A stretch of DNA of 64,000 nt from Gammaproteobacteria bacterium HGW-Gammaproteobacteria-13 (GTDB lineage: Bacteria > Pseudomonadota > Gammaproteobacteria > Pseudomonadales > Pseudomonadaceae): assembly GCA_002840155.1 (NCBI GenBank), contig PGZH01000005.1:284550-348549 (forward strand). Reading direction: 5' to 3'. The translations under genes were made by a program, and so were the position numbers. The notes under the pieces were generated by a model. That model did no database searches. It had not been told where the DNA came from and saw nothing but the letters and a program-made list of their open reading frames with translations. How positions within the stretch are numbered: position 1 is the stretch's first letter; every line of letters starts with the position of its first letter. Below, piece by piece: positions 34,817 to 44,627 of the stretch.

Positions 34817-35554
34817 CTAGGGTCGCGCTTCGACTTCTGCTTCAACACGACGATTGATGGCCCGCCCGGAGTCGCTGTCATTATCAGCCACCGGCCGCGA
34901 CTCACCGTATCCGACAGAGGAGACCCTGCCACTGTCGATGCCATGCTGATTGACCAGCACATCACGCACCGCATTGGCACGCCGCTCAGACAGCCCCTGG
35001 TTATAGGCATCACTGCCTACAGCGTCGGTATGCCCTTCAACGGTCGTAGTGGTTTGCGGGTATTGCTTCATAAAGTCAGCAAGGCTCTTGATATCGGCCT
35101 GACTGTCTTCTTTAACATCGGACTTGTTGAAATCGAACTTCACATCCAGCTCTACCCGAACCGATTCCACCATTTCGATGGGCTCAGGCTCTGCTTCGGC
35201 AGGCGTACTGGCATATTCCTTGATCGGACAGCCGTTGTGATGCACCGGCGTATTAGGAGGGGTTCCTGGGCAACGGTCACGACGGTCAAACACGCCGTCA
35301 TCGTCTTCATCACCATCCTGGGCATAACAAATCAGCGTACCAATGACCGCACCGGCCACGGCTCCACCTGCTGCCCATGTTGAACTTTCGATTGCGCCCA
35401 GACCAGCACCGGTCAGACCGCCAATTGCACTGCACAGGGGCCAGTTCCCTTGGTTGAGCGGCGCATCTCCCGTACTGGAAGTTGTGACGCAACCTGAAAG
35501 AACACTGCTGACCAAGAGAATGGGGGCTACCCCCATCATGGATCTAACTCTCAT
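34817..35554 (-). CDS. OmpA-family lipoprotein with calcium-loop insert (tandem copy A)
   Basis: This 245-residue lipoprotein has the lipobox VLSGC (Cys22). Glycine-rich hydrophobic segments (IGGLTGAGLGAIESSTWAAG) follow. A thrombospondin-type-3-like calcium loop has DGDEDDDGVFDRRDRCPGTP. The C-terminal OmpA domain contains KFDFNKSDVKEDS, EGHTDAVGSDAYNQ and NRRVEAEV. It is a close relative of the next gene, which lacks the calcium loop. AGGAG nine bases before ATG supports this start. Confidence 0.88.
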   Translation of the reverse strand: MRVRSMMGVAPILLVSSVLSGCVTTSSTGDAPLNQGNWPLCSAIGGLTGAGLGAIESSTWAAGGAVAGAVIGTLICYAQDGDEDDDGVFDRRDRCPGTPPNTPVHHNGCPIKEYASTPAEAEPEPIEMVESVRVELDVKFDFNKSDVKEDSQADIKSLADFMKQYPQTTTTVEGHTDAVGSDAYNQGLSERRANAVRDVLVNQHGIDSGRVSSVGYGESRPVADNDSDSGRAINRRVEAEVEARP

Positions 35555-35622
35555 GGTAGAAATCTCCTGTAATGCCGGCTACTGCCGGTAACTAAGGAGT
35601 AAAGACCTACCCTTCAAGCTGC

Positions 35623-35652
35623 ACAAGCCAGACCCCGGAGGGTCTGGCTTGT
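35623..35652. terminator. Hairpin between tandem OmpA genes
   Basis: ACAAGCCAGACC (35623-35634) pairs with GGTCTGGCTTGT (35641-35652). A U-rich tract follows only in the + direction, while both genes are on the minus strand. It may act as a stem-only terminator or attenuator for the upstream gene. Confidence 0.5.
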
Positions 35653-35680
35653 TTTCTTCAGAAAGTCTGGGATCAGACGA

Positions 35681-36310
35681 TCAAGGACGAGCTTCTACTT
35701 CTGCTTCTACGCGGCGGTTGACGGCACGGCCGTCAGCGCTGGCGTTGTCCGCAACCGGACGACTTTCGCCATAGCCCACAGCGTTAACACGATTACTGCC
35801 TACGCCATACTGGTTAACCAGTACATCACGCACCGCATTGGCACGACGCTCGGACAGATTTTGGTTGTATGCGTCGCTACCCACGGAGTCGGTATGACCT
35901 TCAACCACTGTGGTGGTCTGTGGGTACTGGGTCAGGAAGTCAGCCAGGTTTTTGATATCGCCGTAGCTTTCTGGTTTGACCTGGGCCTTGTCGAAGTCGA
36001 ATTTGACGTCCAGCTCAACGCGCACTGCCTCGGCTGGTTCAGACACCACAACTTCTTCAACTACCACTTCTTCAACCACAACAACCTGCTCATCGCTGGC
36101 GCCATGCACCCAGCAATATGCAGCGGCCATACCTGCACCAACTACTGCACCGCCACCGGCCCATGTAGAGCTTTCAATAGCGCCCAGAGCAGCACCGCCC
36201 ACACCGCCGATCGCGGCACAGGTTGGCCAATCCGTTTTCTGCAGCCCGGCACAACCGGTCAAAAAGGTACTCGCGACAATCAGGGGTAATGCTTTCCTGG
36301 TGATGCTCAT
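35681..36310 (-). CDS. OmpA-family lipoprotein (tandem copy B)
   Basis: This 209-residue paralogue of the preceding gene has the lipobox FLTGC (Cys20). It shares the AIGGVGGAALGAIESSTWAGG segment, a valine/glutamate repeat (VVVVEEVVVEEVVV), and an OmpA domain almost identical in its core (EGHTDSVGSDAYNQ, LSERRANAVRDVLVNQYG). It is a likely outer-membrane/peptidoglycan linker. A spacing of 126 bases and a hairpin separate it from copy A. Confidence 0.88.
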   Translation of the reverse strand: MSITRKALPLIVASTFLTGCAGLQKTDWPTCAAIGGVGGAALGAIESSTWAGGGAVVGAGMAAAYCWVHGASDEQVVVVEEVVVEEVVVSEPAEAVRVELDVKFDFDKAQVKPESYGDIKNLADFLTQYPQTTTVVEGHTDSVGSDAYNQNLSERRANAVRDVLVNQYGVGSNRVNAVGYGESRPVADNASADGRAVNRRVEAEVEARP

Positions 36311-36474
36311 ATATACGTCTCCTATTGGTAAATCGGCAAAAACCGATACTGACGAAGTAAAGACGCCAGTAACAAAATATGCCAGAGAATATGCAAACGC
36401 ATTACTAGCACAATCCGCACTAGGCCGCGTTACTGCTGCACGTTAGTCTTTGCGCACTTGAGCGAGGAGCCGTT

Positions 36475-36972
36475 ATGTCTGCAACCCCGTCCACCCGAAC
36501 ACCCCAGCAAGCCCTTGCCGCCCTGTTGGCACGCTACACGCCAGAACGCCTGTTGGTAGTCGGTAGCCGAAAACTACCTGCGATTGATGCATTTATCCAG
36601 GCCCATCCAAACTGCCATTTGATTCATGCAGACGCAGGCGCACTGCCCAATGACGTGGCCGCGCAGCGTTTCGATCTGGCGTTGATCGTCGATTGCCTTG
36701 AGCATCTGCCGAAACGCACCGGACTAGAGCTGCTTGGTGGCATTCGCAACCTGAATGCCAGCCGTATGGCGGTACTGGTCGACCTGCAAGCCTGTGACTG
36801 GCAAGAAACCGACTTCTTTGCCCTGGCCCTGCAGGCCAGCGAGTGCTTCCAGCGCGATAAACAGACACTCAACCTGTTCACCTATGACCTGCTCGACTAC
36901 AAGCAAGTACCTGACTGGCTGAACGCCAAGTTCTGGGCCAACCCGGAAAACTTCGGCAAGTACTGGTGGTAA
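36475..36972 (+). CDS. DUF6231-like protein, methyltransferase-like fold
   Basis: This 165-residue protein has a Rossmann-like layout of a class I SAM methyltransferase: [14 protein letters not shown], then LIHADAG, then [15 protein letters not shown]. The glycine motif is incomplete, so catalytic activity is doubtful. It matches a pseudomonad family I know as DUF6231. A YchJ-like gene follows four bases later on the same strand. Confidence 0.7.
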   Translation: MSATPSTRTPQQALAALLARYTPERLLVVGSRKLPAIDAFIQAHPNCHLIHADAGALPNDVAAQRFDLALIVDCLEHLPKRTGLELLGGIRNLNASRMAVLVDLQACDWQETDFFALALQASECFQRDKQTLNLFTYDLLDYKQVPDWLNAKFWANPENFGKYWW

Positions 36973-36976
36973 ACCC

Positions 36977-37447
36977 ATGAGCAGCACAACCTGCCCCTGC
37001 GGCAGCGGCCAACTGCTGACGCTCTGCTGCGGCCGTTATCACGCAGGTACTCCGGCACCCAGCGCCGAAGCCTTGATGCGCTCGCGCTACAGTGCCTACG
37101 CCTTGGGACTGATCGATTATCTGGTGCACAGCACACTACCGGCCCAGCAAGCCGGCCTCGACCAGAACGCCATCCAAACCTGGAGCCTGGGCAGCACCTG
37201 GCTGGGGCTTGAGGTCGAGCAAGCGCAGCTGATTGAGGGCGAACCGCAGCACGCCTATGTCACCTTTACCGCGCACTGGCGTGATGAAGGCGGCGTGCAC
37301 AGCCACCGCGAACGCTCGGCATTCGTGCGCAATAGCGGCAGCTGGTATTTCATTGACCCAACTGTCGAGTTGAAACTAGGCCGCAATGACGCCTGCCCCT
37401 GTGCCAGCGGGCAGAAGTTCAAGAAGTGCTGCTCAAGCTATTTTTGA
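36977..37447 (+). CDS. YchJ-family protein with two SEC-C motifs
   Basis: This 156-residue protein has a zinc-binding SEC-C motif at both ends: [17 protein letters not shown] at about residues 6-22 and [13 protein letters not shown] at about 140-152. The middle is an NTF2-like YchJ core ([19 protein letters not shown]). The family is small and cytoplasmic, with unknown exact role. Cotranscription with the DUF6231-like gene is likely. Confidence 0.93.
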   Translation: MSSTTCPCGSGQLLTLCCGRYHAGTPAPSAEALMRSRYSAYALGLIDYLVHSTLPAQQAGLDQNAIQTWSLGSTWLGLEVEQAQLIEGEPQHAYVTFTAHWRDEGGVHSHRERSAFVRNSGSWYFIDPTVELKLGRNDACPCASGQKFKKCCSSYF

Positions 37448-37506
37448 TGGCTTAGAGGGCCATTTGCGCAGAGAGCAGTAAGTCACGGCTCCCTGCGCCG
37501 CGCGGG

Positions 37507-38079
37507 CTAATCCTGCAATTTCAGATGGGAGATATCCGGTGGCGGCCCGGCCGGCGCTTTTTTCGCCTCGCCCATGTCACTGCCAGGCGGCGCCAAGCTG
37601 AACTGCGACAAATCCAGGGCCGGGGCCTGCACCTGCGGCTTGCCGTCCTGCACATCGTCGCCCAGCGGCGCAATGCCAAAATCCGGCGCATCGACTTCTG
37701 CAAACGCAGCCATATATTCATCACGCGGCGCGACCTGCAGGCGCCCCGCAGGCTGACTGCTGGCCGGCTGCACAGATGCCGCAACCGGGGCGGCAACTGG
37801 CGTTGTGGCGGCAGCGGGTGGTGCGGCCAATTCGATTTCTTCGATCTCATCATCCAGGCAGGCCACTTCGGCCACAGCCCCAGCGCGCTCCAGCGTCGAG
37901 CGGTATTTTTCCGCCCCGGCCGCATCCAGGTTGCTTTTGATCACGATACGCCGCCCCGAGAACAGCAGCGCCAGGCGCTGCTCATCCGCCTGGAACAGCT
38001 TGGCCAGGTTGGCCTTCACCAACTCCAGCTGGGCACCCGGAACCAACTGCGCACTGAAGGCAATTTCGTAGCGAGCCAT
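37507..38079 (-). CDS. Uncharacterised pseudomonad protein
   Basis: This 190-residue protein has an N-terminal compact domain of about 75 residues (MARYEIAFSAQLVPGAQLE, LLFSGRRIVIKSNLD, AEKYRSTLERAGA). A Pro/Ala-rich linker follows and a short conserved C-terminal tail. The N-terminal part resembles ferredoxin-like domains that follow a ribosomal-L7/L12 or HMA-like pattern in other pseudomonad proteins, but the assignment is weak. AGGAG seven bases before ATG 38079 sets the start. Confidence 0.65.
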   Translation of the reverse strand: MARYEIAFSAQLVPGAQLELVKANLAKLFQADEQRLALLFSGRRIVIKSNLDAAGAEKYRSTLERAGAVAEVACLDDEIEEIELAAPPAAATTPVAAPVAASVQPASSQPAGRLQVAPRDEYMAAFAEVDAPDFGIAPLGDDVQDGKPQVQAPALDLSQFSLAPPGSDMGEAKKAPAGPPPDISHLKLQD

Positions 38080-38191
38080 GGTCATACTCCTGTCCTATTC
38101 GTTGCTCAGTATGGCGCAGGTTTTTTTACCGTCACAACAGGTTGCAGCCAAGCACTTGCTTGTTACACTGATGCGTCATTCGGAGTATGCA

Positions 38192-38683
38192 ATGTTTTAT
38201 CAGGCGCAAACGATAAGAATTCTCAGCCTATTGATGTTTTTTGGCCTCCTGTCGGGCCTTAGCGGTTGTTCCTCTCCAGGCGATCTGAAGTCGCCCGAAG
38301 TTCGTCTCGTTAAAGTCGACGTGGTTAAAGCCAAACTGTTGGAGCAGCAGTTCACGCTGCGCTTTCGCATCGATAACCCCAACAATTTCAGCCTGCCAGT
38401 GCGCGGGATGGATTACTTGGTGCATCTAAACCAGGTCAAACTGGCTGAAGGCGAATCCAATGTTTCGTTTACCGTGCCTGCCCACGGCCATCACAACTTC
38501 TCCATACCGGTGCGCACCAACCTCTGGCGTCACCTGCGGCAGATCGTCAAAGCCCTGGAAAAACCCGATCAACCCATCCCCTATCGCCTGCAAGGCGCAG
38601 TAAAAACCGGCTGGCTGTTCGGACAGAGCGTGCACATGTCGCGCAATGGCGAGATAATTCCCGGCGATTACATCCCGGAGTAA
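38192..38683 (+). CDS. LEA14-like lipoprotein
   Basis: This 163-residue lipoprotein starts at ATG 38192, with GGAG six bases upstream. The lipobox is LSGLSGC. The mature part has the water-stress/LEA-type-2 pattern [25 protein letters not shown] followed by [10 protein letters not shown], a beta-sandwich family related to plant LEA14. Likely periplasmic, on the inner face of the outer membrane. Role unproven. Confidence 0.85.
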   Translation: MFYQAQTIRILSLLMFFGLLSGLSGCSSPGDLKSPEVRLVKVDVVKAKLLEQQFTLRFRIDNPNNFSLPVRGMDYLVHLNQVKLAEGESNVSFTVPAHGHHNFSIPVRTNLWRHLRQIVKALEKPDQPIPYRLQGAVKTGWLFGQSVHMSRNGEIIPGDYIPE

Positions 38684-38688
38684 CTCGC

Positions 38689-38892
38689 ATGACCCAGCAA
38701 GAACACGTCCACGGCCCTGACTGCAATCACGACCACGATCACGCGCACCAGCATGATCACGGCCATGTACATGGCCCGCACTGCAATCACAGCCATCAGG
38801 AACCTGCGCGCAACGCCCTGAAAGACGTTGGCCGCAACGACCCCTGCCCGTGCGGCAGCGAGAAGAAATTCAAGAAATGCCACGGCGCATAA
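38689..38892 (+). CDS. Histidine-rich SEC-C motif protein
   Basis: This is a 67-residue protein. Its first 37 residues hold about thirteen histidines in HxH and HDH runs ([20 protein letters not shown]), a strong metal-binding tract. It ends in a SEC-C motif [18 protein letters not shown] that should bind zinc. It starts five bases after the LEA-like gene, so it is probably cotranscribed with it. A metal-storage or metal-chaperone role is possible by inference only. Confidence 0.8.
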   Translation: MTQQEHVHGPDCNHDHDHAHQHDHGHVHGPHCNHSHQEPARNALKDVGRNDPCPCGSEKKFKKCHGA

Positions 38893-38899
38893 GCCAGTG

Positions 38900-39364
38900 A
38901 TGAACAACCTCACCCTGCTCGTCCTGATCGGCAGCGGCGTATTGATTGCCGCCTTGGCACTTTACGCCCTGCACCTGTGGCGACGCGTCTGGGCCCAGGA
39001 AAAAGCCCAGGCTGCAGCGCTCAACACCCAGCGCGAACGCATTGGCGGTGACCTGTATATCCTCGCCAGCAGCTTGCTCGAGGGTCAGTTGCCGCTGATC
39101 GAGGGCGCCATTCGGATCAAGGTGCTGCTGGACAACTACGACAGCCGCCTTAGCCAGGATCAGCGCTGTGAGGTTTTTCACCTGCTGTTCGCGGCAACCG
39201 CCCAGGTGCCGACCCACGCCGAGTGGAAGGCCCTGGAGAGAAACGTGCGCCGCCAGCATGAGCAACACTTCAGCGAACTCGAGCTGCAGCACAAGGCAGC
39301 TGCTCGCGCCGCCGCCCGCTGGCTGCTTGATGAAGTCCTGCCGCCCCTGCGCAAAAGCGCCTGA
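38900..39364 (+). CDS. DUF2489 protein
   Basis: This 154-residue protein has one N-terminal membrane helix (residues 4-24) and a mostly helical cytoplasmic domain with the family pattern [20 protein letters not shown] and [14 protein letters not shown]. The start at ATG 38900 is chosen from the family N-terminus; the ORF extends further upstream in the SEC-C gene's alternative frame. It lies eight bases after that gene and upstream of quiP. Confidence 0.85.
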   Translation: MNNLTLLVLIGSGVLIAALALYALHLWRRVWAQEKAQAAALNTQRERIGGDLYILASSLLEGQLPLIEGAIRIKVLLDNYDSRLSQDQRCEVFHLLFAATAQVPTHAEWKALERNVRRQHEQHFSELELQHKAAARAAARWLLDEVLPPLRKSA

Positions 39365-39492
39365 TTCGCCCGCCACGCGCCTTGTCAGGCGCATGGCGGC
39401 TGGCTAACGTAGTACGTCCTCACCTGCGCGCCCACGCACCTGGAAAGCGCACACCCCAACCGACCGTTTTCCACCCGCAAGGAGCCTGCTTC

Positions 39493-42030
39493 ATGCTAGC
39501 GCGCGCGTTACGCCCCATGGCCCACCTCAGCCTCGCAGCCGTATTGACGGCAGTCGTCGCGCTCACAGGTTGCCAGTCATTGCTGAACAGCCGTTACAGC
39601 GACAGCGTGCCCCCGGACCAGGGCATCGTCCGGGTCAAGGGCCTGGCGCAAAGCGTGGTGATCCGCCGCAACCCGCTGGGCATGCCGCTGATCGAAACCA
39701 CCACCTTCCATGACGCGCTGTTCGCTCTCGGCTATGTGCATGCCAGCGACCGCCTCAGCCAGATGGTCGGCCTGCGCTTGATGGCCGAAGGCCGCCTGGC
39801 CGAAATGGCCGGCCCCGGCGTGCTGGAAATGGACCGCTTTATGCGCGCGGTCAACCTGAAGAAAAGCGCCGAGGTGCTCTACAGCAACGCCTCGCCGCGG
39901 ATCAAACGCTTCTTCGAGGTCTATGCCCGCGGGGTCAACGCCTACCTGTTCCGCTACCGCGACAAGCTGCCAATGGACCTGGCCGAATCCGGCTATCGCC
40001 CGGCGTACTGGAAGGCCGAGGACTCGGTGCTGGTGTTCTGCCTGCTGAACTTTGGCCTGGCGGTCAACCTGCAGGAAGAAATCGCCTCACTGGTGCTGGC
40101 ACAAAAAGTCGGCAGCGAACAGCTCGCCTGGCTACTGCCAACCTACCCCGATGAGCCGTTGCCACTGGAGGAAGCCGCCAAACTCAAAGGGCTCGACCTC
40201 AAGGGCCAACTGGCCGGCTTGAGCGATGTCAGCGCAGCCGTCAGCCAATTTGCCGACGCGCATATGCTCGGCGTAGCGGCGTCCAACAACTGGGCCTTTG
40301 CCCCACAGCGCACGCGCAGCGGCAAAAGCCTGCTGGCCAACGACACCCACCTGCCGCTGTCGATGCCCTCGGTGTGGAATTTCGTGCAGATCCGCTCACC
40401 CAAATACCAGGCCGCTGGCGTGTCGATTGCCGGCGTACCGGCGGTGGTGGCCGGTTTCAACGGCAAACTGGGCTGGGGCATGACCATGGTCATGGGTGAC
40501 AACCAGGATCTGTTCCTCGAACAGGTCAGGCGTCAAGGTGGCCGCCTGCACTACCTGGCCGACGGCAAATGGCTACCCACACTGGAGCGCCAGGAAACCT
40601 TCTTTATCAAAGGCCAGCGGCCAATCCGCGAAACCATTTTTGAAACCCGTCACGGCCCGCTGCTGAACTCAGTACTGGGCGAACGCAAGCACATGCTGCA
40701 ACCCATGCAACTGAGCAGCGGCTATGGCCTGGCACTGAAAACCACCCAATTCGAAGCAGACAAGACCCTAGATGCCTTCTTCGACCTGTCGCGCGCCCAG
40801 TCGGTCGAGCAGGCCTTTGAGGCCACCCGCGAAGTACGCGCCATGCCACTGAACATCGTATTTGCCGATGCGCAGCATATCGGCTGGCAAGTCACCGGAC
40901 GCTTCCCCAACCGCCGCGCCGGCCTGGGCCTGATGCCCTCCCCCGGCTGGGACAGCCAGTACGCCTGGGACGGTTTCGCCGACCCGATGCTGCATCCCTA
41001 TGATCAAGACCCGCCAGAAGGCTGGCTGGGCACGGCCAACCACCGCACCGTACCGCGTGGCTATGGCATGCAGCTGTCCAACTCCTGGTTCTATCCGGAA
41101 CGGGCCGAGCGCATCGCCGCGCTGGCAGCCACCGGCAGGCATGACACCCAGAGCATGATTGCTATGCAGTACGACCAGAGTTCACCTTTTGTGGCCAAGC
41201 TGCAGAACATGTTCAGCGCACCGGGCATGGCTGAAGGCCTGCAAGCCGCTATCGATGCCTTGCCGGCAGCAGAACGCAGCAAGGCCCGCGAAGCGCACAG
41301 CCGACTGATGAAGTTCGACGGCAAAATGGCCGCCACCTCGGCGGATGCCGCGCTGTACAGCGCCTTCCTCTACCAGAGTGCACGCGAAACCTTCCTCGAC
41401 GAACTCGGCCCGGACAGCACCCCTGCCTGGAAAGCACTGGTCGAAACCGCCAACAGCTCCTACTCCGCCCAGGCCGACCATTTGCTGGGCCGTGACGACA
41501 GCCCGTTCTGGAACGACACCCGCACCGCACAGCATGAAGATAAACCGACCATCCTGGCGCGCAGCCTTGCAGGCGCCGTCACCCTGCTGGAAAGCAAGCT
41601 GGGTAGCGAACGCAGTGCCTGGCAGTGGGGCAAGCTGCACACCTACAACTGGACCACCGAAACCAGCCAACTGGCGCAATACATGAGCGCCAGCCAACGC
41701 ACCAGCATCAATGCCATCAAGGGTTATCTGGATCGCGGCCCCTACCCGGCGGGCGGTGATCACAGCACGCTGAACGTGGCGGCCTACAACTGGGGCGAGA
41801 ACTTCGATACCTGGCTGGTTCCGGCCATGCGCATCGTCGTCGACTTCGGTCGCGAGGAGCCGCTGATCGGTCTCAACAGCTCCGGGCAGTCCGGCAACCC
41901 CGCCAGCAAACACTACGCCGACGGCATCGATGCCTGGCTCAAGGGCAGCTATATGAGCTTCCCCTTCCAGTCGCAAAACCTCGACAAGGTATATGGCACC
42001 AAGCGCCTGCTGCTGACGCCAGCGAACTGA
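39493..42030 (+). CDS. quiP: Acyl-homoserine-lactone acylase QuiP, penicillin-acylase family
   Basis: This is an 845-residue Ntn-hydrolase precursor. A signal with a lipobox-like LTGC leads the protein out. The autocatalytic cleavage site is at Ser264 in VAASNNWAF, which becomes the N-terminal nucleophile of the beta chain. NGKLGWG and [11 protein letters not shown] followed by [12 protein letters not shown] agree closely with QuiP of P. aeruginosa (PA1032), which removes the acyl chain from long-chain acyl-homoserine lactones. The start at ATG 39493 follows AGGAG. The DUF2489 gene upstream is also found next to quiP in relatives. Confidence 0.9.
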   Translation: MLARALRPMAHLSLAAVLTAVVALTGCQSLLNSRYSDSVPPDQGIVRVKGLAQSVVIRRNPLGMPLIETTTFHDALFALGYVHASDRLSQMVGLRLMAEGRLAEMAGPGVLEMDRFMRAVNLKKSAEVLYSNASPRIKRFFEVYARGVNAYLFRYRDKLPMDLAESGYRPAYWKAEDSVLVFCLLNFGLAVNLQEEIASLVLAQKVGSEQLAWLLPTYPDEPLPLEEAAKLKGLDLKGQLAGLSDVSAAVSQFADAHMLGVAASNNWAFAPQRTRSGKSLLANDTHLPLSMPSVWNFVQIRSPKYQAAGVSIAGVPAVVAGFNGKLGWGMTMVMGDNQDLFLEQVRRQGGRLHYLADGKWLPTLERQETFFIKGQRPIRETIFETRHGPLLNSVLGERKHMLQPMQLSSGYGLALKTTQFEADKTLDAFFDLSRAQSVEQAFEATREVRAMPLNIVFADAQHIGWQVTGRFPNRRAGLGLMPSPGWDSQYAWDGFADPMLHPYDQDPPEGWLGTANHRTVPRGYGMQLSNSWFYPERAERIAALAATGRHDTQSMIAMQYDQSSPFVAKLQNMFSAPGMAEGLQAAIDALPAAERSKAREAHSRLMKFDGKMAATSADAALYSAFLYQSARETFLDELGPDSTPAWKALVETANSSYSAQADHLLGRDDSPFWNDTRTAQHEDKPTILARSLAGAVTLLESKLGSERSAWQWGKLHTYNWTTETSQLAQYMSASQRTSINAIKGYLDRGPYPAGGDHSTLNVAAYNWGENFDTWLVPAMRIVVDFGREEPLIGLNSSGQSGNPASKHYADGIDAWLKGSYMSFPFQSQNLDKVYGTKRLLLTPAN

Positions 42031-42132
42031 AGCAGAGCCATGACTTAACGACCGTTCGTCGGCCGCCACTGAACCAATTCAGCGGCGGCCGCTCTGAGAA
42101 AGTGGACTTACTCCATAGATCATCATCGTTTT

Positions 42133-42158
42133 AGGGCGCTTTTAGCGCCCTTTCTTTT
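42133..42158 (+). terminator. Terminator downstream of quiP
   Basis: AGGGCGCT (42133-42140), loop TTT, AGCGCCCT (42144-42151), then TTCTTTT. Confidence 0.85.
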
Positions 42159-42185
42159 GTCCGCAATTCCTCGACACCCCTCAGT

Positions 42186-42310
42186 CCATCGCTGCGCGAG
42201 GCGTCAAACTTCTCCAGGCAATTTTTTATGGCCTGCCATCCCTGGCGGCCACCCTACGGGCCATCGCTGCGCGACGTTAAAAATTGCTCCAGACAATTTT
42301 TTGCCTGCGA
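42186..42310. repeat. Imperfect direct repeat in the quiP-nadE intergenic region
   Basis: Two roughly 50-base units, starting CCATCGCTGCGCGA at 42186 and 42261, share CTCCAG(G/A)CAATTTTTT and GCCTGC. The 42031-42466 gap otherwise holds the terminator at 42133 and no gene. Confidence 0.6.
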
Positions 42311-42466
42311 CTCGCCCCACTTCTCCAGACATGCAGCTCTAGCGTGCACTTTGCAGCCAGTTCAACGTAAGCTTTGCGCCTTGATAGCGCTTGATGCCAT
42401 ACCGCCGGATATTGCTGCCGCGCGACCGTACAAGCCATGTGTTCTGCTCCCAGTGAGGACTTTGAA

Positions 42467-43294
42467 ATGAGCAATCGCCAAGCCGAAATCGCCGCAGCCC
42501 TCGATGTGGTGCCGCCTTTCGCAGATACCGCCGCGCTGGTGGCGCAGATCGACAAGCGCAAGGCCTTTATCAAGCAGTGCCTGCGCAACTCTGGCCTGAA
42601 AGTGCTGGTGCTGGGCATCAGTGGCGGCGTCGACTCCCTCACCGCAGGGCGCCTGGCCCAGCTTTCTGTGGAAGAGTTGCGCAGTGAGACCGGCGATAAT
42701 GCCTATCGCTTTATCGCCGTACGCCTACCCCACGGCACTCAGCATGACGAGCAAGACGCTCAAGACTCACTGAAATTTATTCGCGCCGACGAAGAAGACA
42801 CAGTGAATATCGCGGACAGCGTATCGGGCCTCGGCGAGCAGGTGACTCATCTGCAGAAACTCAGCGATGCCCGTCGCGACTTCGTTACCGGCAATATCAA
42901 GGCGCGCATCCGCATGGTCGCCCAGTTCGCCATCGCCAACGCCAACAACGGCCTGGTGATCGGCACCGACCACGCCGCCGAGGCGGTGATGGGCTTCTTC
43001 ACCAAGTTCGGTGACGGTGCCTGCGACCTTGCCCCGTTGTCCGGCCTGGTCAAGGGCCAGGTGCGCGCCATCGCCAAACACCTCGGCGCCCCGGAAAACC
43101 TGGTGTTCAAGGTGCCCACCGCCGACCTCGAAGAACTGCGCCCCGGCAAGCCCGATGAAGAGGCCCACGGCGTCAGCTACGCCGAAATCGACGCCTTCCT
43201 GCACGGCCAAACCGTGCGCCAGGAAGCCTACGCCATCATCGTGCGCACCTATGACGCCACTCGCCATAAGCGCGAGCTGCCGCTGGTTCCCTGA
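42467..43294 (+). CDS. nadE: NH3-dependent NAD+ synthetase
   Basis: This 275-residue enzyme completes NAD biosynthesis by amidating nicotinic acid adenine dinucleotide with ammonia. The PP-loop SGGVDS at about residues 46-51 binds ATP, and [19 protein letters not shown] is the deamido-NAD/active-site region. No glutaminase domain is present. The start at ATG 42467 is preferred to one ten codons upstream from family length and a GAGGA element. Confidence 0.95.
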   Translation: MSNRQAEIAAALDVVPPFADTAALVAQIDKRKAFIKQCLRNSGLKVLVLGISGGVDSLTAGRLAQLSVEELRSETGDNAYRFIAVRLPHGTQHDEQDAQDSLKFIRADEEDTVNIADSVSGLGEQVTHLQKLSDARRDFVTGNIKARIRMVAQFAIANANNGLVIGTDHAAEAVMGFFTKFGDGACDLAPLSGLVKGQVRAIAKHLGAPENLVFKVPTADLEELRPGKPDEEAHGVSYAEIDAFLHGQTVRQEAYAIIVRTYDATRHKRELPLVP

Positions 43295-43310
43295 ATTTCT
43301 GAACCCCATG

Positions 43311-43337
43311 AAAAAGCCGGGCAATGCCCGGCTTTTT
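43311..43337. terminator. Bidirectional terminator between nadE and dcd
   Basis: AAAAAGCCGGGC (43311-43322), loop AAT, GCCCGGCTTTTT (43326-43337). A and T tracts on both sides serve the convergent genes. Confidence 0.95.
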
Positions 43338-43352
43338 CATTACAACGACCGA

Positions 43353-43919
43353 TCAAGCCCTAGGCAGGGTCACACCCAGCTGGCCCTGATACTTGCCACC
43401 GCGGTCTTTATAAGACACTTCGCACGCCTCATCGGACTGCAGGAACAGCATCTGCGCCACGCCTTCGTTGGCGTAGATCTTCGCGGGCAAAGTAGTGGTG
43501 TTGGAGAATTCCAGGGTCACGTGGCCTTCCCACTCTGGCTCCAACGGGGTGACGTTGACGATGATGCCGCAGCGCGCATAAGTGCTCTTGCCCAGGCAGA
43601 TGGTCAGTACGTCGCGGGGAATGCGGAAGAACTCCACGGTGCGCGCCAGAGCGAAGGAGTTCGGCGGGATGATGCAGACATCGCTTTTCACATCGACAAA
43701 GCTCTTCTCATCGAAGTTCTTCGGGTCGACGGTCGCCGAATTGATGTTGGTGAACACCTTGAACTCATCGGCGCAGCGCACATCGTAGCCGTAGCTGGAA
43801 ACGCCATAGGAAATCAGTGGCTGGGCGCCCTCGGCACGTACCTGCCGCTCGACAAAGGGCTCAATCATGCCGTGCTCTTGAGCCATACGGCGAATCCACT
43901 TATCCGATTTGATGCTCAT
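43353..43919 (-). CDS. dcd: dCTP deaminase
   Basis: This 188-residue enzyme deaminates dCTP to dUTP for thymidylate synthesis. Conserved parts are [35 protein letters not shown] with the catalytic region, and [18 protein letters not shown]. The start at 43919 matches the family length; the frame runs further upstream without conserved residues. It is convergent with nadE. Confidence 0.95.
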   Translation of the reverse strand: MSIKSDKWIRRMAQEHGMIEPFVERQVRAEGAQPLISYGVSSYGYDVRCADEFKVFTNINSATVDPKNFDEKSFVDVKSDVCIIPPNSFALARTVEFFRIPRDVLTICLGKSTYARCGIIVNVTPLEPEWEGHVTLEFSNTTTLPAKIYANEGVAQMLFLQSDEACEVSYKDRGGKYQGQLGVTLPRA

Positions 43920-44242
43920 GGCGGCTGTCCTGCTATAGCGAAGGGTGAAAAGTGCACGCATCTTACCGGGGCCGGCGACAGGGTTCAAAGGCTCTTGAGC
44001 CAGCACCGGGCGCAAAACGGTAAAGCGTCTGTCTGTCGCTAAATAACAGAAAGATGCACAGAGCATTCGCGCTTAGCGCCAAAAGCGGGTATGGTGGTCC
44101 CACTGTGCTGCATGTGTCACCGCGAATCGCTACTTGATGCCTAGATTTCGATCCAAACATCGTCCGACTCCTAGTACTCGTTGCACTCAGTCCCGGCCTG
44201 GGCTTTTCCAGGGCTGTTAATAAATTTATTAGGAGACATAAC
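43920..44242. other. Intergenic region between dcd and the cold-shock gene
   Basis: These 323 bases separate divergent genes. The part next to the cold-shock gene probably includes its 5' leader, which in this family is often long and temperature-sensitive. I see AGGAG before the ATG but no clear promoter boxes, and no ORF. Confidence 0.4.
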
Positions 44243-44452
44243 ATGTCGAATCGTCAGAATGGCACCGTCAAGTGGTTCAACGATGAAAAAGGCTACGGCT
44301 TCATCACCCCACAGTCCGGTGACGACCTCTTCGTACACTTCAAAGCTATCCAGAGCGATGGCTTCAAGAGCCTGAAAGAAGGCCAGGCAGTGACTTTCGT
44401 CGCTACCCGTGGTCAGAAAGGCATGCAAGCTGAGGAAGTTCAGGTTGTATAA
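44243..44452 (+). CDS. Cold-shock protein, CspA family
   Basis: This is a 69-residue single cold-shock domain. RNP1 is KGYGFITP (16-23) and RNP2 is DLFVHF (28-33), with aromatic residues for single-stranded nucleic acid binding. It acts as an RNA chaperone in the cytoplasm. AGGAG lies eight bases before the ATG, and a strong terminator follows. Whether it is cold-induced or constitutive (CapB/CspD type) cannot be told from sequence. Confidence 0.95.
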   Translation: MSNRQNGTVKWFNDEKGYGFITPQSGDDLFVHFKAIQSDGFKSLKEGQAVTFVATRGQKGMQAEEVQVV

Positions 44453-44473
44453 CCTGCACTAACCCCGCTTGAG

Positions 44474-44503
44474 AAAAAGCCCCGCCTAGTGCGGGGCTTT
44501 TTT
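44474..44503 (+). terminator. Terminator of the cold-shock gene
   Basis: AAAAAGCCCCGC (44474-44485), loop CTAGT, GCGGGGCTTTTTT (44491-44503). Confidence 0.95.
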
Positions 44504-44547
44504 ATGCTCAGCACATCCATGTGCTTCACCCCTTCGGGGCTTGCGCG

Positions 44548-44570
44548 CAAAAATGCTCCCGGCATTTTTG
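44548..44570 (-). terminator. Hairpin downstream of apbC
   Basis: CAAAAATGC (44548-44556), loop TCCCG, GCATTTTTG (44562-44570). It is placed just after the apbC stop on the minus strand. Confidence 0.5.
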
Positions 44571-44627
44571 TGGGCGCGTATTTATCTGCGAGCAGGATAT
44601 GGCGCACTTACGTGCGCCACGGCCGAA

